This document shows positions 36,701-51,100 of a DNA stretch of 64,000 bases, piece by piece. The position numbers and the translations under genes are program-made. The stretch lies in contig JAZARR010000230.1 of NCBI GenBank assembly GCA_037389465.1, positions 1,054,001 to 1,118,000 on the forward strand, in the 5' to 3' direction. The notes under the pieces were generated by a model that made no database searches, had not been told where the DNA came from, and saw only the letters and a program-made list of their open reading frames with translations. This DNA comes from Baylisascaris procyonis (taxonomy: Eukaryota; Nematoda; Chromadorea; Rhabditida; Ascarididae). Every line of letters begins with the position of its first letter. Position 1 is the first letter of the stretch.

Positions 36701-38884
36701 ATTGTAACTGTTGGTGATTCAAATCGAAGCATTGGAAATAGGCAAAGAATTATTGCAAAAGTTTTTAATAATATTAAGGGGGAATTATGTAGGCCATAAG
36801 CGTATTTTTATTTATCAGCCGATCGTTACAATAAGTAAATAATATGTGCCGATGAAGTTGTTGTATTTCGATGATAAGCAATTATACGTCATTAAAAACA
36901 ACATAGTATCTCATCAGTAACATAGGTGACTGCAAACATGATTTCACATCTAGTCTTGCATGACTGATCGCAGTTTTACGGACAGTAAATTGACAGGGTA
37001 AGGCAAACATCCTTCTCAACCAGCCAATCAGCTGTCGTACCCGACAGTTATTTGGTGCACGAATGGTGGGTGATATGAACATTGCTATAGATAGTACTTG
37101 TTTTATGAGTGATAAATGGAGTTAAACGTGTATATAATAGTGGCATTGATGGGAGATCAAATCTCTGATGTGATCAGTGATTGATTGTTAAGGGCTACCG
37201 TACAATGTGACGGCATTGGATATCGAAGAGTTCTTCAAGCCACTGAACTGCGTTGAGATCAAACTCGGCTACAATGAAGATCGTAGACTGTCTGGAGATG
37301 GCATAGTACTCTTCTCGACGATGGCAGAGGCAAGGGATGCGCTATCGCGAAATAAAAACAACATAGGGTCGAGGTTCGTTATTATGCCTTGTGAAATCTG
37401 TAGCATTAGGTGCGAGTGTACATCCCTATGCGTTTCATAAGGATGCGGTTATAAAGCTTTTAAGTTCTAGAAGGTGTCTTCTGTTAAGAAATTTGAATTG
37501 GCCGTCTTGAATAAGATATAGATATCGCACTTTTTGTCTACCTTGGTAGCTGGCTGCCCATGTCTGACCTGTCGCATGGTACCTCCTAAATAGATTTTGA
37601 TACTTGAGATGTGTTTGTTATCGATTCATTGATTCTTACAGGTTTTTTTATTAACAGACAATTCATTCAGTTTCATTGCTTGAGGGATGAAAACGCTATG
37701 AAATCGGTTTCAATATTAGTACGGATTTTATTTGTGTTACGTGTTATGATGCAAATAGCTGAAATAACTTAATCTTTCTTTCACCCGATTCAGTAACTTT
37801 TTGAGCGTTTTCTCTGCGAAAGTTTGAGAGATCGGATGAGAACTTTTCATGTCTTTGTGTAGGTTGTTGTGAGAAATGCCTTGATTATTTCAGGTACATA
37901 GAACTCTTCCCAGGCACTAATATTCCATATCCAACCAAATACACCACGTTCCGACTTATCGGGGGTACGGGACCGTCTGGTCGTGGTCCATATGGGCGTT
38001 ACAGCTCGTTCGCTGATGGTATCGTTTAACATCGACTCAATTTCTGATTTTTAAATCTTTTTCGTTAGGATGGAAATTAATAAGTAGCCTAATATTATAG
38101 CTTTTTCGTTATGAATGGATTGCATTTTCTAAATGTGGTACAGTTTATCGCCATATTCTGACCCCTTTTATTATCTGTGGTGTCATTCCTGCTTGTTATT
38201 TGCTGTGCGTTTTTTGCAGTTCACTTCCAGTTTGTGTGTTTTCCATTAAACTGCTGCTGCAATAATTTGGAAGATACGACCTTAATGTTTATATCACTGT
38301 GCGGACTTGTTCGACTTGTCCAACTCGTTATGAACCTTAATTCCAAAGTGACTAGTGTTCTTTTTGTTTATTTATGAGTCATTAGTGATGAAATATGTCG
38401 ATCGATGAGGTGTTGCATTGCAGATGAAGATTACGGTGGCTATGGAGTCGGCGGCCAACAGGTATGTGTTCCCTAATCGATTTTAAAATGCTTCCTTTGG
38501 TAGCTTTTTTGGGTAATTACATGGCATGGAAGTGGTGGGAGGGAGGGAGGGGGAAGGGTTGGACCAATCTGGGGAATTATGCGACGCCTCATCACCTTTG
38601 TTGTGTTTCGTAGGCGAACCTTTCTACTCATTAAGCTCTCTAGGTAATGCGCATCTGTCCTCAACGATTCTTTTAAACGATAGTGTTGAATTAGTAGTAC
38701 TTTCAACTTGCTGCTAGTATTGCTGATATATTATGTAAAAATTTATAGCAAAGAAAGTAGTTATAATGCTGATATATTATATAAAAATTTCTCGACGATG
38801 TTTCAGTACTATAATGATCAATACGAGGGAAGACAAGCGAGATATGGCCGCGAATGGGGTGAACCGGCACGATCCGTATGGTGA
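33777..38884 (+). CDS. hnRNP F/H-type RNA-binding protein, three qRRMs (416 aa)
   Basis: Ten exons: 33777-33858, 34239-34382, 34492-34650, 35362-35494, 36092-36235, 36417-36583, 37193-37373, 37894-38018, 38424-38461, 38807-38884; all phases close. Three quasi-RRMs begin FIRLRGLPFAAKESDV (about 7), VVRLRGLPYSANVDDI (about 108) and VFMRGLPYNVTALDI (about 272). The second and third end in KNNMGSR and KNNIGSR, as in the vertebrate proteins. Gly/Arg/Tyr-rich linkers lie between qRRM2 and qRRM3 (GYGSRFGGPMRGG) and at the C-terminus (DEDYGGYGVGGQQ). Family members bind G-tract RNA and regulate splicing and polyadenylation; the nematode relatives are SYM-2 and HRPF-1, and I cannot say which this matches. 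The gene converges on ARS2. A 13-G run lies in its fourth intron. Confidence 0.93.
35953..35965 (+). repeat. G13 tract in hnRNP F/H intron 4
   Basis: Thirteen consecutive G on the sense strand, 126 bases before the exon at 36092. Proteins of this family bind such tracts, so it is a candidate autoregulatory site. That is inference. Confidence 0.9.
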
Positions 38885-40275
38885 TGTATATGAGCGTTGA
38901 CTCGAGCGATGCACATTGTTGATTTTATGAAGTGTTTCGTTGCGAGTTATGGATCTGTTGAAGCGCGATTTGATACATTTGCATTGTCTGTTTCAATTAT
39001 TTTAGGCCGATAATAATGGAAGATATTTGAAGAAAACAATACGCACACAGAGAGAGAGGCATTTGAGTTGCGATATTGGTTGTTTGGGTTTTATAAGTTG
39101 CTGTTATGTGGGCATTGATTACACTCTTCGCTTAATGATGTTCTGTGATTGGCGAATGAGGAATTTTTTTGATTCACCACTTTTTTTTTGCTGTTCTCTT
39201 TTCTTTTCATTTTTTGCTTCTTTTTTTTTATGTTTTATTCTCGTTTTACCCACTGAATTCTCTCTCTTTGATTAATTTGATTTTCATGAACCGTCAAATG
39301 TTCGCTTAGATAAACGTCGCGCTAATTGTTTCCTTCAAAATACATCATAAATACCTGGTAGGAAATTTTAATGATCAATCATTTATGTGATGGGTTGAAG
39401 AGTGAAAATATTCACAATTTTTTAGTTCGAGGAGGGGGATAGAGAAGTAAGGTGAGCACTTCAAATTCCTTCTGCTCCTTGTAGTGTAGTACAACGAACT
39501 AGCTCTGCATTGTCCTCTTCATATCTGCCGCTTATTTCACTTGGCTTTTCATCCCCTTCAAAAAAAAAATCGTGGGGTGAGGGGGGTCGGCTACCATCTG
39601 TCGACACAATCTGGTTAGGAGCTTATCGCACGGATCGCAGGAGTTTCATATCAGGCCCATTCCTGAACACGGATTTTAGAAATCCCCCTCGCCGACCAGA
39701 CTACCTTAGTCGTTTTCCTTACGTTCTATGGATGTTTGAAGTTAATATGCACGGAATGACAACCAACTAAAAAAAGTTTGTTTAATGCGAAGATAGCCAG
39801 AAAGAAACAAATTCAGTTGACAAGAGACGTGGAGAGAGCAGAACAAATGACCTGCAACGGCAAACGACTGGCTGATGGAGGTTCAGATGGAGTTTGAGGG
39901 TGGATGAGCTGATCTCGTGGCATTAAATTGGTATCCGCCAATTCTTGATTCAAAAACCTTTCATCCTTCCACTAGAGGCGTTCAGCAACTGGCTGTAACG
40001 AAGTGGGAGATGATTATTGGCCGGTTCAAGACTATAAAACGCATTGGTGACTTTTCGAAGGCTGCCACAAGCTGGTACAAACAACTCTTCAACGTAGTCC
40101 TGTCATCTGTGCGAATGAAAAAGGAGATAAGTTGATGGATAACTGCGATATTCAAGAAACATGGGATTGGTCGTTAAGCGAGCCGAGAGAATGGGCATCG
40201 AGATAAACAACAAAATTTTAGCCAAACAAGGTAACGAGATGCAATTTCCGGTTAAAAAAAGTGAATGGCGCTTAT
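38885..40275. other. convergent 3' flank between hnRNP F/H and ARS2
   Basis: Holds the 3' UTRs of both genes. From about 39760 to 40230 the sequence is less AT-biased than other spacers. It gives short frames (for example 39917-40135 +, containing VTKWEMIIGRFKTIKRI) broken by stops. I cannot identify a protein. It could be a decayed coding fragment or a long 3' UTR. Confidence 0.5.
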
Positions 40276-43200
40276 TCAGAAAATATCCTCAGGCGCATCC
40301 AAATCCTTATATGTGACCGGTTCACGAGGGTCACGTCTTCCACCACCCGGTCCATCCCAGTAGCGACCACCTCTATCGTAACTGCGACCGCCATACGAAC
40401 TGCCACCATAACGACCGCCACTTCCTCCGTAGCCACGGTTACGATCACCGTACAAACCTCCTGAACGGCCACCCGAACTGCGCTCCGGTTCGACATCTTA
40501 AAAGAACGGAACCTTGATTATAAGGACTTTTTTTTTCAAATGTCGCAGACAGCAAGAACATGAAGATGAGGAAGCCGGAATCCACACATTCAATGTTTTA
40601 TTCGGCTGCCCCAAATAGAAGAAATTAAATTAGTGGTGTAAGGAACGCTCAAACCTTACTGCCTACTTTTCTATAATTCGAATATGGAGTGCAATTTCAA
40701 CAATCGGCGACCGTAACCCAACTACCGTAATCATGCATTTCCAATCATGTTTACCTATAATACTGTAGCGATCGGCCTATGCAATCCGACAATCAAGACT
40801 GCATTAAGTATATTTCACTAGACAGATGTAACAAAAACAATAAACATCAAGCTAGTTCGGCATCTAACATCGACGCAGATTATTACCTCGTTCTCGACGC
40901 TCCTCTCTAGGTGCAACTGACGATGTCGTCGTGCTTGCTGCTTTCACTTCTACGAATTGTGGGCGTTTCGGATCGGCCAAATAATTGTTGAAAAATGTTA
41001 CCTAAATTGGGATAAATTAGGGTTGCCATCAAGATTTGCGAGGGACTAAGTTGAACACTAGTCGATCTAGCCTTAGAGTCCGGTCGGTTACTCTATCTAG
41101 CTTTAGAATCTCATTCATCCTCACCAAAGTATATTTAATATTCCAAAGTGATTTTGTTCCCCCCCCCCCCTCCATTATTCCCAATCACCTATCTAATGGA
41201 TTAATTTTAAATTTTAAATTTAATTTAATTTTAATTAATCTTAATTTTTTAAAATCTGTTTATCAATCTTTAACTAAGCTATAAATGTCAATTTTTACAT
41301 TGATAAACAGATAAACACTTGGGTATTTCCTTTAGAATATATTTAAATGAATTTAATATGTAAACAAAAGAAGCATTCTCACCTCTTGTCTTACTTCCTC
41401 AAGCTTTTCGCTATGTTTCGATACGAGATGCTTGCGGATAAATTCTGGACCTTTAAATTTCTTGCCCGATAGAGGGCATAGCCATTTATCTTTTGCCAAT
41501 TCCACACAATTCGACATTATAAATGCCTCCACTTCCCTGCAAATATCTGCCTTTTTAGCAGTTCCATTAAAAAGTATTTATTAAAATATATGAAAATAAA
41601 ATATAAATATTAAAAATAAAAAAAAACAAATTATAAAAGAAAAAGAACAATTCACTCATCTGAAATAGAAATTCGAAGGTAATAATGGAATTTTCTCCAC
41701 ATTTTTTGCAACTTTTATTTCATCGAAAACAAAAACAAAAAAAAACACTAATAAAATGTCCTCAACTCTTATAAGATAAAAAAAATATGTAAAATCGATC
41801 GTAAATATACAAGAACCACCTGCTTCCGTCTCCACCTTCCCACCTGAATTATATGCCCACCCCATAAAACATCTCCCTTCAAAATCGCATTCTTGCATCG
41901 CCCCATTCTACATATCGTTGCAGAAAAAAAAATCATCAAAAAGACCAATCAATAAATTAGGAAGTGATAAAGGTCTAACAAACTTTTCAGGATCCTTTCT
42001 GCCGAGATTTTCGAGATCAGTTTCGGTGAGTACCACTTCACTGACAAGATTCGATTCGAGACGAGAGTTAAAACCACTGATAAAATCATTGATAAATTTC
42101 ACGGCTATCAATGGTTGATTACTCGACTCGTCGATGCCCCACTGTGATCCAGATGGTGGATCGCCACGTACATGCATCATTCCACATCTAAAATCCGTTC
42201 TCTCAATTCATTTGACGTCTACTTATTTCAAAAAGGCCAACCGTCTATTATAAAATATCAATATACACAACGCATATCTAGCAGAAGGATTATCGATTCA
42301 TAAAATTTCAAAAAAAAAAAAAATAAATAAAAAATAAAAATTCACATTCACATGAGATCAAAAGCAAGAAACACCTGTTTGGCATAACATCCTCGTTGGG
42401 ATATTCACCATGATTGTAGAAATCAATTGAATGAACGATGCGAAGATAGATCACAATACGATCCAATTTCGCTATGAGAGCATCATCTCGTTGAAATGCA
42501 ACTTTTTGATCCTCATCCACTGTGCCACCTTAAAATTATTCACTTTATGAATATGCGATAAGTTAGTGATCATAGTTTATTAAAAAAAAAAACCCATCAC
42601 AAAAATTTGATACTGCCTCAGAGACCCGTCTAACACAAAATTCCAGCAAATCGTTTTATTCAACCGAACTCCCCCCCCCCCTTCAAAAAAAGGAATTAAA
42701 AAATCCCATCCATACGACTTCAACAATCATCACTCTTGGCTGCTATATTACGATTGATGACCGTAACTGTGAAATACTATTTTTAACCATTCAAAGAACA
42801 ATACAGAAAACAAATAAAATAGATACAGAAAAATAGATTTTAACAAAAATAATTTTAATAAAACAATAGATACTTTAATAAAAAACTATAGTAAAAAAAT
42901 AGATGCAGAAAAAAAAAAACATATTTCAACTATTTACAAATCGTAGGCCATTTCAAACCACCAACGCTACTCAATAAATAGAGCCTAATTACTATATATT
43001 TTTAGAATTAATATTTTAACATGCGTTTCGATAATTCAATCATAACGATAAGAAATGTCAATTCATAACATATAACATCAGTGAATACTCGAAAAGTAAC
43101 AAAAACGAACCATTTGATATTCCAAGTAGTTCTTCCTCTTCAGCATTCGCCTCTTCTATAAGGAAATCGGTAAGATTCTTCAGAAGGGGATTATGGCTTC

Positions 43201-46200
43201 GTCCTACGGGATCCAATTCAAATTCACTTCTTGGTTGTTGTTGCTCCTCTTCTGATGGTTGATAGAGACCCGCCTTAAGATGACGTCATAATATTCAACT
43301 TTAAACAGCGATGTTGTTTATAAAAGGAATTTAAGATGAGTGACATGTAGCATTTGAAAAGACAACACAACCAAAAAGATTAAGCAGTTATAGGTACTGA
43401 CAAAAAAGTTCATTAAAAAAATAAGTAAAAAAATTCATTCGAACCTTTTTGTCGTATAGAGCAGTCAATTTGGCGGCTTGTCGTAGATCATTCTGCGCCA
43501 CTTGTTTATGTGCTGTAATTCCATTCACTGTTCGTACACGACGAGCTAGATCCCGATTTATGATAGCGCCTAAATCACAGTCGCGAATCTGCAAAATAAA
43601 TCCATATTCATAAGAGCCGTTTTTCCTACTCGCATCGATACACTGCTTAAGTAATCAGCTTAGTTTCACTTGCCCAATATCCCATAGATCCGTTCTCACA
43701 AACAACTTAGTAAGGTAAAAATAAGAAGCCCATATATCCAAAAAATTTCAATTACCATTAAATATTATTTGCATTTTTGCAAACTGCTTTCAAGCACAAC
43801 ATCAACTAAATAGTAAGTTCTTCAATAATAAATACTTCAAATGAATTCAGAATTTTACTATTCTGCCTAAAGATAGCGATTATCTTCCTACATATATACA
43901 GAAATACAGCTCATATATCAACATTCAATCTTATATCCTCCTTCTTAATATTGAAAAGTTGTCGCCAATCTAGACGTCTATTTCTAGAGACTTATATATC
44001 ACATTTTTGAATCTCATATGAAATTAAGCTGAAAAAAAAAATTTATAAATAATGCTTACACGAACGCCATTTAAATTCCAACATATTTCCTTGATGTTCA
44101 CATCTCTTCGAAAAGTCACCCATCCGCGGCGGTAGAATTTACGTTCGGCTAACGGATCCGCCAAACCAACACGTAGAAAACCAGGAAAACGTTTGCAAAC
44201 CTATAAAATGAAATTTTTTTTGGTATCTCTTTTAGTGTCTAAATAAAATCGTAAATCTATTTCAAAATATTGCTGCTTTGGAGATATTATAATTGATGAA
44301 ATTCGTAGTAAAAGATATAGACCACTCCATTTGTTTAATATAAAGGCCAAAAAAAATTCATGATGGTCATGTCCAGCTATTCAACATTAACATTTTATAC
44401 ACGGTGATATAATTTTGAATAATTAAACGACCAATACCGTTTCGATTTCCTGTATGGTGATCGTAGGTGCGACATTACGCAAGAAGATACTCGACGTTTT
44501 ATGTAGCAGCATTCTTTTCTTTGGACGATTCTCACTAGTTGGCTCTTCTGCAATCAACACAATCCTTAATCATATACCGCATATCAATAGCCAACAGTAT
44601 ATCAGCATACCACCCACCTACTCCCTACCGTTTTAAAGTACATCAGTCTTTTTAAACAATCAACGCAAGGCATCCTGAAACAAACAGTAAAGAGCTCAAT
44701 TATAAAGGAATCCTTCAATTAATTTTACCGCATCACTCCACTATTTTATTAATGAGTTTAGCATTATTACTACACTCCATTTAATTCTCACAAAATTTTT
44801 ACTTTATAAATGAAAGTAATTTATTCAATTAATTTCGAACTCATTACGACCTGAAGAACTGGCCCTGAGAAAACAAAAAGATTCAAGCAGACCTTCCTTC
44901 TTCTCGCCGTCCGAGTCACTGATAGCACCATCGTCGTTACCTGCTTCCCCTTCAGCACCTTCCTTCGCCTTCGACTCTCCACCTTCCACAGATGCTGCTT
45001 TTTCCTTCTCTTCACTGCAATGAAACATAAACTGAAATCCACTTCTCTAGTATGCCAAATTTCAATAAAGTGAAAGAGTACAAACGAGATAATTCTAAAC
45101 ATCTATTTAACTGAGGCTATTAAACTTTTTACTGTAAGGTTAAAATGCTACCGTATAAAAAAGATTTCTGGGGAGAATACCGACCTTGGAGCTGCTTTTT
45201 TGACTTCAACGACAGATTCATCGTCGATTTTCTCGTCTTGAAGTGCTGCTACATCCTCGTCGGTTCCTCCTTCTAATTTCACGACCACTAAAATATAAAC
45301 AAATTTCATTCTTTATTTTTTTCTTTATAGGTCAATCACCATCCCATCTTTCCTTCCATCTCATTATATGACTTGTATCGCTTCACCAGTAGTTTCTTTT
45401 CTTTGCATAATTTATACGGGTTTAATTTAAATAATGACTTTTATATGCGTGAATATTTGAAAATTTCACTCTACTACTCAAAAAAAAAATCTCACAGATG
45501 AAATTGGGGTAAGGGAATTCAATCCTGCATAACTGAGGCCAGGATCAGGATCAGCTAAGTTAAAGGAGTCCTTTCAGAAAAAGAACTCTCCAAGAAAGGG
45601 GGAAAAAAAGAATGAGGTAAAAAAGCCAATAGCAGTAGCACTATGTTTATTATATATATACAAAGAATATGAGTGTAGAAGCATATATATCTCGAGTTAG
45701 AATAAAATAGAAAATTTAACATAAATAAATAAAACGTAAACACTAAATAAAAAAAAAATAACTCGAAAACAAAAATATTATAATAAAAGTTTATAAATTA
45801 TAAATTCAAAAAATTATAAATAACAACAACTTACATGTATCCATAATACGAATAATATCTGCAGCACAATCGAAATCCATATGTAATTTCGTAATTTTCC
45901 CATCAGAAAGTAATTGCTCAAAGATCGCCAATCTTCGGCGTATATTTGCGTTTTGTTCATCTTTTCGTTTGCCACACTCTTCCGGATGGTATTTCAATCG
46001 AAACCTAAATAATAATCACTTCAAAAAAATTGAATTAATTAAACATAAACAAACATATTTTTATTACACATTTAAACAATTAATCACAAGGTGCTCAAAT
46101 AATTATTTCTATAAAACGCGAAATAAATAAATAAATAAAAAGAAAAAAAAAGAAGAAGCAATAAACAGATGGTGGTAGAGCTCTTGTCGACATAAGCAAA

Positions 46201-48191
46201 GTCCATCGATGAGGAATTTCGATGTAGACGGTTGATGGTGATGTTTGATGTTTGATGTGATGAGATGATGATATTTGTAGGCATTGATAATGCTTCCCTC
46301 AATGAAGCTATTTTCATCTATGAAGTTGGTCGATCGAGAAGTGAAATGCTGCTTATTAAAAAAAATTAAAAAAAAAATAAACGCACCGCGGCATATTGCG
46401 CCTCTGGTGTATCAATAGCGCTTGCCGACGATAATATTCACATCAAATATGCGCCTATTTCAAAAAAAAAAAGTTTATAATTTACAGCACCATAAACGTA
46501 TGCTCATATCACCTAAATAATCTCAATTCGCTAAAACTTTTTCCCATATTCTATTGGAAATTAATGCAAATTAATGTAAATAATAAATACAGTCTCTTAA
46601 ATAGACACTAAATTTGAGCGGTTACATTATTCCCAAACTACACTTTACAATAATATATACTTGATTCATGTTATACGATCGAATAGCTCAACGAAATTTC
46701 CCTCGAAATCAAGTCAAAATAAACATATTATTAAAAAAAAAAACTCAACTTATTAAAAAAAATAAAAAAACCTATACAACCGGAAAATATAGCGCTCAAA
46801 TTATTAAACTTATTTAAAACTTCCCCAAAAACAACAATACATTCATAGACATGTTGAAACGATATTTAAAAAAAAAAGAAAGGATTGTCGGTAAGTAGTG
46901 TTTCCCGATGAGCGAAGTGTGTTGTGACACTCTTCGCATTTAGCGTCCCCATAACCCACCACTGTTCATCCTTGTGTGTCATGAAGAATTTGCGCAGCTC
47001 TTGACGTTTGAAATCCATCTTATATTCGGCATATTTAGCGATTGCCTCTTCATCGGTGATCGAGTCATCCTGAGTGGCTAGGAATTTTTTGAATGTCATC
47101 ATCACTGGCGATGCTGCTTCCTCGGAAACCGATTTTATTATCGGCTCATATGAATCGGATGCACTACTAAAATACAACAATAAAATAACACTTTACTTAA
47201 TTGAAAAATCATTTTTTTCCTCAAAATAAAAATCTAAATTAAAATTTCAATTTTATATTTATAAATTCAATTATCTTTTTTTCGGCTTTCTTCGGCGAAA
47301 TAAAAAAAAAAAAGTTCAAAAAATATAATATGCCAAAGATAGAAAACGCTTTTCGTTGCAATAAATAATAATAAGAAAAATAGAAATAATTTAAAAAAGA
47401 AAGATTGACCGATAAGTTATATCAAATATATTTTCACTATTATTATCGATCACTTAAATATGAAAGGATTTTCACTTTATAGCTTACTCGATACGAGGGC
47501 GTTTCGCCGTTCCACCATAATCATCGCGTCGACTCGACGATGAACGTTTCGCCGATCCATTTGTGTAATCAGTTCGTTGATAAGCACCACCACGTCTATA
47601 TAAATATTTAATATTAATTTAATATCAATCTATGAGATGACTGAATTCCCTTCCCTAATGGGAACTATATTTCATGGATAAGCGAACAGTATAGCCCCCC
47701 CCCCCCCTCTATCCTCTTATTCCTACCATCTTTCCCATTACAGTATAAAAAATCTATCGTATTCATATTAAGATCGTTTCAACTTTTGCACTGAACAGTT
47801 CAATTAGGATCATCCTAAATTCTTTTCAAAATAAAAGTGGAAAATTTAAAAAAAAATCAGAAGCCACGCAAGAATCGTTCAAAAAAAAAGGGAAACGAAA
47901 ATTTGAAAGTTTTAGAAACTCACAATATTTGAAAATTTAAATCATCGAATAAATAAATACCTATTTTTAAAATTTTCCTATATGATAGCTGATTTCCCAT
48001 TTTACTACAAATAATATTGCCTAAGGGCAATTATTTGATTTAAAAAACGAATCGTTAAATTTTTTTAAACCGGAAGTATACCTGTCATAATCATAGTCAC
48101 GTTGTCTAGGTCGATCTGAATAATCGTTGCGTTCACGAGCGAATTTATCACGTCCTCCTCTCCTGTGATATTCATCATCGCTATCTCCCAT
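40276..48191 (-). CDS. SRRT: ARS2/SRRT (Serrate) nuclear RNA effector (741 aa)
   Basis: Fifteen exons, 5' to 3': 48082-48191, 47488-47595, 46960-47166, 45835-46004, 45185-45287, 44893-45014, 44438-44547, 44060-44200, 43445-43588, 43111-43273, 42375-42528, 41984-42187, 41383-41536, 40887-41001, 40276-40496; all in phase. The start [17 protein letters not shown] is almost the human one. Then come the N-terminal helical domain ([15 protein letters not shown] to [14 protein letters not shown], about 90-150), an acidic low-complexity segment (234-275), the RRM-like core ([31 protein letters not shown]), [47 protein letters not shown], the zinc-finger region [17 protein letters not shown] (about 597-613), a Gly/Arg/Tyr-rich tail and the terminal motif [14 protein letters not shown]2 joins the cap-binding complex and directs Pol II transcripts to microRNA processing, 3'-end formation, export or decay. 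Confidence 0.95.
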
Positions 48192-51100
48192 CCTTTTTAA
48201 CGATGAATTAAATCTATAAAACCCAAAAATATCTATAATTAAGCCAATCGTAGATAGCGAATCCAATATAAATCGACCAATGGGCAAAAGCCCAAACAAT
48301 AAACACCACAATGAGAAAATATTCAAGCATTGATATCATTTTTGTAATTGCGATGTAGATGAATTATTGAGACATTTTCGGTCTCCTTATGACTTCCCGT
48401 AATATAATTGGGGGAAAGGGTTGGGATGGGGTGGGGGGAGGGGGGAGGGGAATGAGTAAATCCCAATCAATGGGTATCTTTCGATCCGAAAGTCTAAAAA
48501 CTTGCCCTTTAATGATGAATCTATCCTTTAAAGTTGTCAAATCTTTTTATGAGTGAATACAAATATATTTTGAGATTTATTTGATTTTAAATTGCTGAGA
48601 GGAAATTTTACCAGAAAATGTACCCATAATAATCGACTGAAAGAATTGCTAAGGATTTATGGAATACCTAAAATCCATCATGGAATATCTATATCCTTGT
48701 ATGGTCTTCCTATTTGGCTTCTAATATCAAATGACTGTGAAGAACATCCAGAAAACGTTTCATCCGCATTGCATTCCATAAAATTTTATCGTGTAGTCCA
48801 TACCGGCCCCATAATTTACTATTAATCCAAAAATCTTTCCCATAGAATCATCGGAAATATCGCAGATTTAAGTTAGAATTAATCATTTGTTATAAAATTA
48901 TGTTTGAGTTTTCCAATATCCCTATTTCAAAAAAAAAATAATAATAATAATTTTTCCCTCCCAACAGTCGATGTGCGTATCGATTTCAGCTCGCTAAAAG
49001 CATCTTGCAACAAATAGTATAAATCTATGTTTAAAAAAATTAAATAATAAAGCAATATATTACATAACATAGGTAATATAACCCCCAAACATCGCTTCAA
49101 TAAAAACAACATTAGAAAATAAAATTAAAAAAAATAAAATTATCCTTTTTTTTTATATTTGCACAGGTGATATTCAGCTATCGTATAATGATGATCAATT
49201 AGCATCGATTCACTTTTTTTAAAGCAAGTATGATCTCTCAGCTTAGATCACAAAATATTTCCTGCCGTTTCTTTGGGAATATCGATTTCAAGAAATGGGT
49301 ATGATCGGGAAAAGAAAAAAAAAAGGAAAAGAAATATACGTGACAAAAAATTAACCAGGTAGAGCCATTAAATAACTTCAACGTTAATCGCATATATACA
49401 TCATATCAAACGTTATCTTATTCAAATCAACTTCAATATATGATTGTCTAATTTATATATGATCTACCTTAATGTTATAATATTTCAACTAATAAAAAAA
49501 ACATAATTAATTCGGAAATTTCTAATTATAAATATTTTTAAAACAGTTGAAAATCAGATCATAAAGAAAAATATTTTCCAACAAGGTGATATTTTATTAC
49601 CGAATAAAAAATATCGAATCTTTTGCCGGTGGTATTTGGTGGAATATTTTAGTTTCGAGAGTCGAGATTAACTCGTAAACGACAGCTATAAATCGTCGTT
49701 GAAATTATAGTTGGCGGATGATATATGTGAACGACGTCAACGTTTTCAATCTCTATCACTAATAATTAAGCTGAGGGGATAAGCAAAGGGGATAAGCAGA
49801 GGGGATAAGCAAAGGGGATAAGCGCGAAGGAGATAAGCAGAGGGGATAAGGAGGAGGGGGGGAGGGAGGAGAGGCTAATATTGCGAGATGGTTTTTTTTT
49901 TTTTTTGTTAGTTTACTATCAATTTTCGGCCAATTTTAACGAATAAAAACGTATAAAAGTGAATAGAATTAATAAAAAAACACATATACCCATGCATAAG
50001 TTTATTTTAGCTAATCACATGAAATAAATCAACCTAATCTATGCAAATCTACCTTTAAGTGCATATAAAGTAGTCAAAAAAACCCCCTATCAAAATTGCA
50101 TTACACGCCGCAATGATATACGTGGTGTACTCGTCGCTCGCAGAACCGGATATTATAATATATCCCCATATTACGCAAAGTTGTTTAATGAAAATCTTAT
50201 AGAAATTGAAACATTGAGAGCCAAAATATAATCGCAAAAAATTCCGTTCAAAAATATTTGCATAAAAAGCTATGAATTTAGTGATACTTGCCGCTTGAAA
50301 TTTGCATAAAAATTCACTAATGACGTATATATTTATGTGGTTACTTCGTCGAGCTCTATCGTTACATATCAGAAATCATTGAAATTTTCACTTCTATTTG
50401 GAAGTTATTAAGTGAAAACATTGAAAAAAGAGATCGTATCCCTCAGAATTAAAACCCCTACTGAAAAGCAAATGATAGAGAATAAAAATATTAATAGTGG
50501 TTTTGAATATTATTTACTACTTGAAATTATTAGGTAAATTACAAGGTATTTTCTGATGGGAGGAGCTGTCCACTGATGAGAAATCAAGACATATGATAGA
50601 CTTCTTCTGTACAAATGGTAGAACCCCTTTGGAATAAAATGCTTCAAGGGTGTGAAGGCAAGTGGGAAACTTTCTTACCCAAATAGGAAAGTAAATCATC
50701 AAAAATAGCAGGAATTATATTTTTCAATTTTTTTATTCTTTTTTTTATTCCCTCCGACGATAAATTCCTTGTTGATGGGAACAACTCCAGATTCCTGAGG
50801 GTATTTCGATCGCAAGTCAATTCCCATCCCGTCAACTCTTATAGGAGCCTTCTTTTCACTGCTTTAAATTCGCAAGTGTTGGAAGAGTATGGGTTTTGCT
50901 AACAATAGGTTTAAGGCAAGTATTATCAAATGCGTCGCGTTGCGACGATCTCCCGATTTTTTATTTATTTATTTATTTATTTATTTTTTTTTTTTGGAGG
51001 AGGGGGTTTATATTAATTCAAAAAAAGAAATATTCCTTTATTTTTTTTAATATTCAGCAAGGATTTTATATTTTTGTTTATAATTTTCATAAACACTGAT

